A stretch of DNA of 12,620 nt, from NCBI GenBank assembly GCA_021798435.1, contig JAJZGN010000036.1:1-12620 (forward strand). The letters are read 5' to 3'. Source of the stretch: a bacterium (GTDB taxonomy: Bacteria > Chloroflexota > Dormibacteria > Aeolococcales > Bog-877). Shown here one piece after another: positions 6,894 to 12,620 of the stretch. Each line of letters begins with the position of its first letter. Positions within the stretch are counted from its first letter, which is position 1. Under the pieces are notes generated by a model that was given only the letters and a program-made list of their open reading frames with translations, had not been told where the DNA came from and did no database searches. A program made the position numbers and the translations under genes.

Positions 6894-8833
6894 CAGCTGG
6901 ATCCCAGCTCCCTGCCGGGTGCCGAGAAGCGGGCGAGAGCCAGCACCGGAAAGATGGTGGCGTACAGCCGGTAGCGCAGGTAGAAGGCGCGGGGGAATCC
7001 GGTGCCGGTGAAGTAGGGGTCGTCCCACCCCCCCTCGGGGAGCTGGGTTTCGGCGAGGCTCCGAGCGGCGGCTGCGGCGGCTGCCTGCAACCGGCCTACC
7101 TTGTCCAGCCCCCCGGAGCCCCGCGCCGCCGCCAGGAGGGCCATGAGCGCCCAGGCGGTCTGGGAGGGGGTCGCCTCTCCCCGTCCGATGTGCTCTGGCT
7201 CATGGTAGGAGAGCACCGACTCCCCGAAGGACCCGTCGGGATGCTGGTGTTCGGCCACCCAGAGGCCGAGCCGCAAGAGGCGCTCCCGATCCACCGGACC
7301 GGCACCCACCGCCAGCGCCGGCGCCACCGCGGCCGCGCCGTAAACGTAGTTCACACCCCAGCGGCCGAAGTAGGCGCCGGATCCCTCCTCGGAGCGGCGC
7401 AGCCAGGCGAGCGCTCTCAGCCGGGCCGGCTCCAGATCGTCTCCCCCGCAGCGCACCAGCGCCTCGACCACGTGGGCGGTCACGTCGGGGCTGGGCGGGT
7501 CCAGCACCTCCCCGAAGTCCGAGGTGGGCAGGTGCTCCACCCAGCTGCGCCGGTTGTCCACGTCAAAGGCCCCGAATCCACCATCCTCACCCTGCATCGC
7601 GAGGAGCCAGCGGAGCGCGCGCTCCATCGCCGCGCCCACCTCGCCGGGCTCGTGCCGCCGGTGGCCGGCCGCGGTCAGGGCGCAGAGCACCACGGCGGTG
7701 TCGTCAGTGTCGGGGTATTGGTCGTTGAAGAGCTCAAACGGCCAGCCGCCCGGGGTGACCCCCGGGCGCCTCACCGCCCAGTCTCCAGGGCGCCTAACCT
7801 CCCGCCCCATGAGCCACTCCACCCCCCGGCGGAGGGCGGGATGATCGGGGGGCAGACCGGCATCCGCCAGGGCCCAGACCGCCAGAGCGGTGTCCCAGAC
7901 CGGCGAGATGCAGGCCTGGAGCCGGAATCCCTGCTCGTCCTCGATGCCGAAGCTCTCCAGCGCCGCCAGCCCCGAGCGCACCGCAGGGTGGTCCAGCCCC
8001 AGCCCCCGGGCGCGGAGCGCCATCAGCCCGTACACCCAGGGGGGCTGGATGCCAGCCCAGGAGCCGTCCGCCTCCTGGTGGTCCAGGACCCACCTCTCAG
8101 CCCTCGCCAGGGCCAGCCGGCGGGTTGGGGTCCAGGGCAGGCGCTCGTAGTGGCGCGCCAGCCGCTCCGCCACCCGCCAGCCCCAGGTCCCGGCAGCCCG
8201 GCCCCGGGCACCCCGGGGCAGCTCATCCGGGCTGGGTTCGGAGAGCGGGAAGACGGTCTGCTGGGTGCGGAGGATGCTGAGGGGGACGGTGGTGGCTCTG
8301 GCCCAGGAGGCCAGGTCGTAGATGCTGCCTGGAAACCGGCCGGGGAGCAGCACCCACTCCGGCGGTACCGCGGGCAGCTCCCGCCAGGGCCAGAGTCCCC
8401 CCAGCGCCAGCCAGAGGCGGGTGAACATCCGGGTGGCCTCCACCCCGCCGTGCTCCGCCACGAAGCGGCGGGCGGCCTCCACCTGAGGATGGCTCGGGGG
8501 GAGCCCGGCCGCCCTGAGGGCGACCATCACCTCGGTGGTGACGCTCACATCGCCCTCCAGTCCCGGGGCGATCGAATAGCCGCCGCCCGCCCCCTGCTCC
8601 CCGAGGAGATGGCGGACCGCCGCCGCCTCCCTCGCGGGATCGACCACCTCGAGGTAGCGGCACAGGAGCACGTACTCGGCGGTGATGGAGGCGTTGCTCT
8701 CCAGCTCCCCCATCCAGTGGCCATCCGGATGCTGGCGCCGCAGGAGGCTCGCCACCGCCCGCTCCAGGACGGCTCCCGAGCCCTCCCGGGCGGCGGAGTC
8801 CGGGCTCGGCGTCACCGCCACCTCGAGGGTCAA
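6890..8833 (-). CDS. shc: Squalene-hopene cyclase
   Basis: The product has 647 aa, normal for the family. DTDD at residues 375-378 is the catalytic DxDD that protonates squalene, at almost the same position as in the Alicyclobacillus enzyme. QW-type repeats are visible: QHPDGHW near residue 34, QEADGSWAG near 253, QGEDGGFGAFD, QHPDGSFGES and QLPEGGWDD near the C-terminus. QPPWVYGLMALR and YFGRWGVNYVYG also match. It cyclises squalene to hopene/hopanol at the membrane surface. The TTG at 8833 overlaps the TGA of the upstream gene (TTGA) and has GGGGGAG eight bases before it; GTG at 8818 is a possible alternative start. The frame is open to 9037, but that part lies within the preceding gene. 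No signal peptide, as expected for this monotopic enzyme. Confidence 0.95.
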   Translation of the reverse strand: MTLEVAVTPSPDSAAREGSGAVLERAVASLLRRQHPDGHWMGELESNASITAEYVLLCRYLEVVDPAREAAAVRHLLGEQGAGGGYSIAPGLEGDVSVTTEVMVALRAAGLPPSHPQVEAARRFVAEHGGVEATRMFTRLWLALGGLWPWRELPAVPPEWVLLPGRFPGSIYDLASWARATTVPLSILRTQQTVFPLSEPSPDELPRGARGRAAGTWGWRVAERLARHYERLPWTPTRRLALARAERWVLDHQEADGSWAGIQPPWVYGLMALRARGLGLDHPAVRSGLAALESFGIEDEQGFRLQACISPVWDTALAVWALADAGLPPDHPALRRGVEWLMGREVRRPGDWAVRRPGVTPGGWPFELFNDQYPDTDDTAVVLCALTAAGHRRHEPGEVGAAMERALRWLLAMQGEDGGFGAFDVDNRRSWVEHLPTSDFGEVLDPPSPDVTAHVVEALVRCGGDDLEPARLRALAWLRRSEEGSGAYFGRWGVNYVYGAAAVAPALAVGAGPVDRERLLRLGLWVAEHQHPDGSFGESVLSYHEPEHIGRGEATPSQTAWALMALLAAARGSGGLDKVGRLQAAAAAAARSLAETQLPEGGWDDPYFTGTGFPRAFYLRYRLYATIFPVLALARFSAPGRELGSSW

Positions 8834-9888
8834 GACGCTCTCTCCCCCAGCCAGCGGCAGAGTATCTCGATCTCCCCCGCCACCTCCTCCTGGAGGGGCA
8901 GCCGGGCGGCGGCGTTGAGGGCCTTCTCGGTCCAGGCCGTGGTGAGTCCCTGGCAGCGGTCGGCCACCCCACCGTCCCGCAGCAGGGCCACCGCCGCCGG
9001 CAGGTCGCCCGGGCGCAGCCCGGGGGGTTCCAGCCATCCCCGGGCCGCGCTCCCCAGGTCGCCGTTGCCACCCAGCGCCAGGAGCAGCGGAAGGCCCTGC
9101 TTGCCGCGCACCAGGTCGTTGCCCACCGGCTTGCCGGTCACCACCTCGTCGCCGAACACGCCGAGGGCGTCGTCCCGCAGCTGGAAGGCGATGCCCAAAG
9201 TGCGGCCGAAGGCCCCGCAGGCCGATACCGTGTCCGCCCCCGCTCCTGCGGCGATCGCCCCCAGCGCCGTGGCGGCCCCCATCAGCGCTCCCGTCTTGAG
9301 CTCCACCATCCGCATGTAGGTGGAGAGCCCGTGGAAGGGGGCACCGGTGCCGGAGATGTCGACCTGCTGCCCCGCCACCATCTCCATGGTGGCGCGGCTC
9401 AGCTCAGCGCTGGCCCTCTGGGCCACCTCGGGGTCCAGCTCCCTGGCCGCCAGCAGCTGGAAGGCCAGGGTCAGGAGGGCGTCCCCGGTGTTGAGGGCGG
9501 TGGGAAGCCCGTAGCGAACCCAGAGGGCCGGCTGCCCGCGGCGGGCGCGGTCCTCGTCGACGATGTCGTCATGGGCGAGGGAGAAGTCGTGGACCAGCTG
9601 GACAGCGGCGGCCAGGTGGGCAGCCACCTGCGGGTCCGCTCCCAGCCCCTCTCCGACCAGCATGGTCAGGGTGGGTCGGAGCGCCTTGCCAGGGCGCGCG
9701 CCCGCCTCCAGGCCGAGGTGATATCGCCCCGGGCCGGCCACCTCAGGCGGCAGGAGGGCGCAGGCTCGCTCCAGCCCTGAGGTCACCCGCTCCTGGTACC
9801 TGCCCAGAAGGTCCTGGGCGGCTCGGGACAGATCCGCTGTCAACCCCTCAGGCCGTGCCTCCAGGAGGGCGGGCTCCTCAGAGGGCAC
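8830..9888 (-). CDS. Trans-polyprenyl diphosphate synthase (FPP/GGPP type)
   Basis: The product is a 352-aa class I trans-prenyltransferase. GKALRPTL (68-75) is the IPP-binding block. HDDIVDED (106-113) holds the first Asp-rich motif, DDIVD. GIAFQLRDDALGVFGD (232-247) holds the second in the DDxLG form common in high-GC Gram-positives. F102 lies five residues before the first motif with a small S103 next to it, a pattern more often seen in C20 than strict C15 enzymes, so the product could be FPP, GGPP or both. In this operon it most likely supplies FPP for HpnD. The GTG at 9888 overlaps the end of ispH by 11 nt and has GGTGGAGG about nine bases upstream. The product length cannot be fixed from sequence alone. 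Confidence 0.9.
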   Translation of the reverse strand: MPSEEPALLEARPEGLTADLSRAAQDLLGRYQERVTSGLERACALLPPEVAGPGRYHLGLEAGARPGKALRPTLTMLVGEGLGADPQVAAHLAAAVQLVHDFSLAHDDIVDEDRARRGQPALWVRYGLPTALNTGDALLTLAFQLLAARELDPEVAQRASAELSRATMEMVAGQQVDISGTGAPFHGLSTYMRMVELKTGALMGAATALGAIAAGAGADTVSACGAFGRTLGIAFQLRDDALGVFGDEVVTGKPVGNDLVRGKQGLPLLLALGGNGDLGSAARGWLEPPGLRPGDLPAAVALLRDGGVADRCQGLTTAWTEKALNAAARLPLQEEVAGEIEILCRWLGERAS

Positions 9889-10729
9889 GGCAGGCGGCCT
9901 CCACCTCGTCCACCACCCAGGAGGGGGTCGAGGTTCCGGAGGTTATCCCCACGCGCTGCCCCGAGCTGAACCACTCCGGACGTATCTCGGCGGCGCTCTC
10001 CACGAGGTGGGTCGGCCGGACCGTGGAGCAGGTGTCGGCCAGGGCCTGGGTGTTGGCCGATCCCCGCCCCCCGACCACCACCGCCACGTCCACCTGGTCG
10101 AGCAGGGAGCGAAGCGCCTCCCGCTGCCGTTGGGTCACCACCGGGCAGGTCGTGTCCCGCACCTCCACCTCCCCGCTGCGCCCGGCCACGACCTCTGCGA
10201 TCTCCCGGAACCGCGACTGCGGGAAGGTGCTCTGGGAGACCAGCCCGCGGCGCGCCTTCCAGGGCAGCCGCTCCGCCTCCTCCAGACTCGCCACCACCTC
10301 GACCTCCGCCCCCTGGGCGGCGGCCCATCCCACCACCCCTCGCACCTCGCTGTGCTCGGAGTGTCCCACCACGACCACGGCGCCCGCCAGCTGCCCCAGA
10401 TCCTCGGCGTGGTGCTGCACCCGGCGCACCAGAGGGCAGGTGGTGTCCACCACCTTGAGCCCCCGGCGGGCGGCCTCGGCGAAGAGTTCCGGTGGGGCGC
10501 CGTGGGCGGTCACGACCACGCTCGGACCCGGGGCCAGGGGGAGATCCCTGGACTCGCGCAGCCCGCGGGCCTCCAGCTCCTCCAGGGCCCGGGCGTTGTG
10601 CACCACCTGCCCCAGCGCCAGCACCTCACCGCCGTCCTCCACGGTCCTGCGGGTGAGCTCAAGCGCATCCCGCACTCCGAAGCAGAACCCGGTGTGCCGA
10701 GGGCGGACCACCTCCACCGACAAGCCCAT
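9878..10729 (-). CDS. ispH: 4-hydroxy-3-methylbut-2-enyl diphosphate reductase
   Basis: The product is a 283-aa iron-sulphur enzyme of the MEP pathway that reduces HMBPP to IPP and DMAPP. The three cluster-binding cysteines are in place: C16 (GFCFGV), C98 (DTTCPLV) and C195 (DTTCPVVTQRQ). The substrate-site histidines H44 (QVVHN), H76 (TAHG) and H126 with E128 (HSEVRG) are present, as is GSANT (223-227). The C-terminal GITSGTSTPSWV resembles the family's AGASTP loop with Thr-Ser in place of Ala-Ser. The length is slightly short of the usual 300-320 aa. The ATG at 10729 has GGGGA five bases upstream. It is the first gene of the operon, so isoprenoid precursor supply is tied to squalene and hopene synthesis. 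Confidence 0.95.
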   Translation of the reverse strand: MGLSVEVVRPRHTGFCFGVRDALELTRRTVEDGGEVLALGQVVHNARALEELEARGLRESRDLPLAPGPSVVVTAHGAPPELFAEAARRGLKVVDTTCPLVRRVQHHAEDLGQLAGAVVVVGHSEHSEVRGVVGWAAAQGAEVEVVASLEEAERLPWKARRGLVSQSTFPQSRFREIAEVVAGRSGEVEVRDTTCPVVTQRQREALRSLLDQVDVAVVVGGRGSANTQALADTCSTVRPTHLVESAAEIRPEWFSSGQRVGITSGTSTPSWVVDEVEAACRAL

Positions 10730-10786
10730 ACCTCTCCCCGATCGCTTAAAGGCCCTAAAGGATCACCAGGGCCAATTTACCCCGCC

Positions 10787-10815
10787 AGGATCGCGTTGGT
10801 TGTGATCTTAGTCAA
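10787..10815 (-). promoter_or_regulatory. Candidate sigma-70-like promoter of the ispH-to-hpnE operon
   Basis: On the minus strand, TTGACT (10815-10810) is a good -35 box, followed after 17 nt by GATCCT (10792-10787), a poor -10. A better AT-rich -10-like hexamer, TAAATT, lies further down at 10779-10774 but lacks a matched -35. This is the most AT-rich stretch of the window and lies 58-86 nt before the ispH start. The -35 is a reasonable call; the -10 is uncertain. Confidence 0.4.
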
Positions 10816-10824
10816 GAGTGATCT
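10801..10824 (+). promoter_or_regulatory. Candidate CRP/FNR-like operator with repeated GTGATC elements
   Basis: TGTGA (10801-10805), six bases, then TCAAG (10812-10816) fits the CRP-family pattern TGTGA-N6-TCACA at eight of ten positions. A second GTGATCT at 10818-10824 repeats the one at 10802-10808 with a 16-bp period, and a third copy in reverse (GATCAC) is at 10761-10766. The dyad overlaps the candidate -35 of the ispH operon, so a bound protein would be expected to repress that promoter or act on the divergent alcohol dehydrogenase gene. No regulator of this family is encoded in the window; this is a pattern match only. Confidence 0.35.
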
Positions 10825-10867
10825 CACCTATCCGTTATGGAACGGGGAGCTCCGGTCCGCCCCGGGG

Positions 10868-10879
10868 TACCCTTTGGGG
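10868..10879 (+). promoter_or_regulatory. Possible -10 element for a leaderless alcohol dehydrogenase mRNA
   Basis: TACCCT (10868-10873) fits the loose TANNNT pattern and lies six bases before the ATG at 10880, the spacing expected if transcription starts at the A of the start codon. The ATG lacks a Shine-Dalgarno at normal distance; only GGGG directly abuts it. No -35 is evident. This is weak and could be chance. Confidence 0.2.
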
Positions 10880-12118
10880 ATGCTGGCGCTCACCTTCGAC
10901 CCCCGGCCCCGGACCCTCCTTCTCGGCGGGGCCGCCTCCCGGCTTCGCCCTGAGTGGGCGCTGGTGGCAGGGGGCCCGCTGGGGTTGCGGGAGGTGCGCG
11001 ACCCCGTTCGGCCCCGCCCGGAATGGGCCCTCCTGGAGCCGGTCTCAACCGGAGTCTGCGGCTCGGATGTCAAGGAGGCCCTGCTCCAGGCCAGCTCCGA
11101 CAACCCCCTCAGCGGGCTCATCTCCTTCCCCCACGTTCCCGGCCACGAGATCCTCGCCCGGGTCGTGGAGCCGCCATCGGAGGGCGCCGTCCAGGCCGGC
11201 CAGCTGGTCGCGGTGGACCCCTGGCTCGGCTGCCGGGCGCGGGGCCTGGACCATCTGTGCCCAGCCTGCGAGCGCGGCTTCCCCCCCCACTGCCGCTGGG
11301 TGCGCTCCGGCGGCCCCTGGGGATCGGGGTACGGAATGCACCTGGGCAACGTGCGGGGCCTCCCGGGAGGCTTCGCTCCGCGCATCACGGCGCATGCCTC
11401 CCAGCTGCACCCGCTGCCCCCGGCCATGCCCGCGGAGCTGGCGGTCCTGGCCGACCCGGTGGCCGTGGCCCTGCACGCCCTGGACCGGGTGGAGGGCGAC
11501 CCGGAGATGGTCCTGGTGCTCGGGGCGGGCACCATCGGGCTGAGTCTGGCCCTCGCGGCCCGCCGCCGCTGGCCCGGGGCGGAGCTCCTGGTGACCTGCG
11601 CCTGGGCCCACCAGCGCAGGCTGGTCGAGGGTGTTCCCGGAGTTCCGGTGCCCCCCACGGCGGCCGCCGTCCTCCAGAAGGTGGCGGAGCTCACCGGGGC
11701 CGGGCTGGTACGCCCGTGGAGGGGAGGGCAGTGGGCCCTCGACGCCGGTCCGGACCTGGTTCTGGATTCCATCGGGACCCCGGGAACCGTGGAGCTGGCC
11801 CTTCGCGCGGTCCGTCCCCGAGGGCAGCTGGTGACCGTCGGAGTGGCCCGGCCGGGACGGGCCGAGAACACCCTCGCCTACTTCAAGGAGGTGCGCCAGG
11901 CGGGCTCGAACGGATACGGGAGGGCCCCGGCCGGTCACCAGCTGGACCTGGCTTTGGCCCTGCTGGAGGCGGACCGGGAGCTGGTTTCGGAGTGGATCAC
12001 CCACCGGTTCCCGCTGGACCTGTGGCGGGAGGCCTTCCGGGCCGCGGCGCGGCCGGATCGCAGCGGCGCGGTGAAGGTCGTGCTCACCCCGGAGCGAGCG
12101 GCCCACCCCGGGCGCTGA
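10880..12118 (+). CDS. Zinc-dependent medium-chain alcohol dehydrogenase
   Basis: The product has 412 aa. STGVCGSD (C60) and PGHE (H89-E90) supply the catalytic-zinc ligands. C118, C127, C130 and C138 (within DHLCPACERGFPPHC and the preceding GC) resemble the four-cysteine structural-zinc lobe. LVLGAGTIGL (212-221) is the NAD(P)-binding glycine motif. It resembles threonine/sorbitol-dehydrogenase-like members of the MDR superfamily, oxidising an alcohol to an aldehyde or ketone; the substrate cannot be read from sequence. The N-terminus is about 30 residues longer than in typical members, with WALVAGGPLGLREV before the catalytic domain. The ATG at 10880 begins the recognisable family sequence; the frame is open far upstream, but that part is antisense to ispH and the polyprenyl synthase. 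It is divergent from the ispH operon, and a role in isoprenoid metabolism is only a possibility. Confidence 0.85.
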   Translation: MLALTFDPRPRTLLLGGAASRLRPEWALVAGGPLGLREVRDPVRPRPEWALLEPVSTGVCGSDVKEALLQASSDNPLSGLISFPHVPGHEILARVVEPPSEGAVQAGQLVAVDPWLGCRARGLDHLCPACERGFPPHCRWVRSGGPWGSGYGMHLGNVRGLPGGFAPRITAHASQLHPLPPAMPAELAVLADPVAVALHALDRVEGDPEMVLVLGAGTIGLSLALAARRRWPGAELLVTCAWAHQRRLVEGVPGVPVPPTAAAVLQKVAELTGAGLVRPWRGGQWALDAGPDLVLDSIGTPGTVELALRAVRPRGQLVTVGVARPGRAENTLAYFKEVRQAGSNGYGRAPAGHQLDLALALLEADRELVSEWITHRFPLDLWREAFRAAARPDRSGAVKVVLTPERAAHPGR

Positions 12119-12265
12119 CCTCGTGGGCCTCAATTCGGCCCCGGATCCCGGCCCGCTCTGCTGCCCCCTCCCGGACCCAGGTTTCGAGGCCCGGGGCCCC
12201 GGGCAGACTCTGGCTCGGGCGCCGGTCAGGTCGGCTGGTCCCACAACTGAACGGAGAGCTGCAAA
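12119..12265. promoter_or_regulatory. Intergenic region upstream of lon, with a perfect 16-bp palindrome
   Basis: The 147-nt gap contains GCCCGGGGCCCCGGGC (12189-12204), a perfect 16-bp palindrome of only G and C. It could be a transcription stop structure for the dehydrogenase gene or an operator for lon; no T-tract follows, and I see no match to the HspR HAIR box. GGAGAG at 12253-12258 is the lon Shine-Dalgarno, seven bases before the TTG start. No clear -35/-10 pair is visible. Confidence 0.35.
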
Positions 12266-12620
12266 TTGAGTGAGCCCAACGCGGTCGAGGGGCAGGATCC
12301 CCTCCCCGGCGCCCCTGGGGTGGAGACCCTGCCCCTGGTGCCGCTCCGTGACAACGTCGTCCTGCCGCACCAGCTGGCCCCGCTGGGGGCCGGACGGGAG
12401 CGGTCGGTGGCCAGCCTGGAGGCGGCCGTGGCCGCTGAGGGGAAGGTGGTCCTGGCGGTTCAGCGGGAGAGCGAACAGGACGAGGTGGGCCTTGAGGACC
12501 TCTACCCGATAGCCACCGTCTCCCAGATCGGCGCCTTCCGCCGGGGCGCGGCGGGGGCCCAGGTGCTGGTCGAGGGCCAGCGCCGGGTGCGCCTCCTCGC
12601 CGTGGAGGTGGGGGAGCAGT
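12266..12620 (+). CDS. lon: ATP-dependent Lon protease, N-terminal substrate-binding domain (partial)
   Basis: The first 118 residues are present; the gene runs off the right edge, so the AAA+ and Ser-Lys protease domains are not seen. LPLVPLRDNVVLPHQLAPL (about 22-40), GRERSVASLEAAV, a VVLAVQRES strand and DLYPIATVSQIGAFRR with VLVEGQRRVRLL match the Lon N-terminal (LAN) beta-domain in order. Lon degrades misfolded and regulatory proteins in the cytoplasm. The start is TTG at 12266, with GGAGAG seven bases upstream and no in-frame ATG near it. The GRERS form resembles the usual VGREKS motif. A stand-alone LON-domain protein cannot be excluded because the rest is outside the window. Confidence 0.88.
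   Translation, partial: MSEPNAVEGQDPLPGAPGVETLPLVPLRDNVVLPHQLAPLGAGRERSVASLEAAVAAEGKVVLAVQRESEQDEVGLEDLYPIATVSQIGAFRRGAAGAQVLVEGQRRVRLLAVEVGEQ

Noticed and set aside
6662..9319. A very long plus-strand open frame (885 codons) antisense to hpnC, the cyclase and part of the polyprenyl synthase
   Set aside because: Its translation is low-complexity Pro/Arg/Gly/Ala and matches no family, while the minus strand encodes clear enzymes. Long antisense frames are expected at this GC content.
3828..10729. C30/C40 carotenoid pathway instead of hopanoid
   Set aside because: Two head-to-head synthases of HpnC and HpnD type with HpnE and a DTDD-containing cyclase fit the hopanoid route; no lycopene cyclase or second desaturase is present. 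Only the CruF-like domain points toward carotenoids.
10007..10879. Upstream extension of the alcohol dehydrogenase frame
   Set aside because: It is antisense to ispH and the divergent promoter region; recognisable dehydrogenase sequence begins only after 10880.
1..12620. CRISPR arrays, tRNA or rRNA genes, insertion sequences, phage genes, restriction or toxin systems
   Set aside because: None of their repeats, conserved stems or protein motifs were seen; gene spacing and composition look uniform, with no sign of recent transfer.

Overview
This is a very GC-rich (roughly 70% or more), gene-dense bacterial window built around hopanoid (bacterial triterpenoid) biosynthesis. Non-ATG starts (GTG, TTG), 4-nt stop/start overlaps and the gene content fit a soil-type high-GC Terrabacteria lineage (actinobacterium-like, Chloroflexota or Dormibacterota-like). 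The sequence alone does not settle the phylum.

Layout. Left edge, minus strand: the 5' part of a DUF2231 membrane protein (1-469). Divergent from it is a plus-strand block of three overlapping genes: an OmpR-type response regulator with a degraded receiver domain (523-1206), the hopanoid-associated epimerase hpnA (1203-2204), and a fused protein with a CruF/DUF422-like membrane domain and an HpnG-like nucleoside-phosphorylase domain (2152-3666). A 161-nt convergent gap with a strong hairpin (3699-3740) separates it from a six-gene minus-strand operon transcribed from 10729 down to 3828. Its order is ispH, trans-polyprenyl diphosphate synthase, squalene-hopene cyclase, hpnC, hpnD, hpnE. Across a 150-nt divergent regulatory region (10730-10879) lies a plus-strand zinc-dependent alcohol dehydrogenase (10880-12118). 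The window ends in the N-terminal part of an ATP-dependent Lon protease (12266-12620).

How the genes work together. IspH makes IPP and DMAPP from HMBPP. The polyprenyl synthase condenses them to farnesyl diphosphate (or longer). HpnD makes presqualene diphosphate, HpnC converts it to hydroxysqualene, HpnE reduces that to squalene, and the cyclase makes hopene or hopanol. The convergent plus-strand block carries side-chain functions: the HpnG-like domain is expected to remove adenine from adenosylhopane, and HpnA is the usual hopanoid-associated sugar-nucleotide epimerase. The radical-SAM enzyme HpnH, which would make adenosylhopane, is not in this window.

Most unusual points: the CruF-like/HpnG-like fusion, the translationally coupled response regulator with a damaged phosphorylation pocket, and a CRP/FNR-like dyad overlapping the candidate -35 of the ispH-to-hpnE operon. 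No CRISPR array, tRNA, rRNA, transposase or prophage gene was seen.
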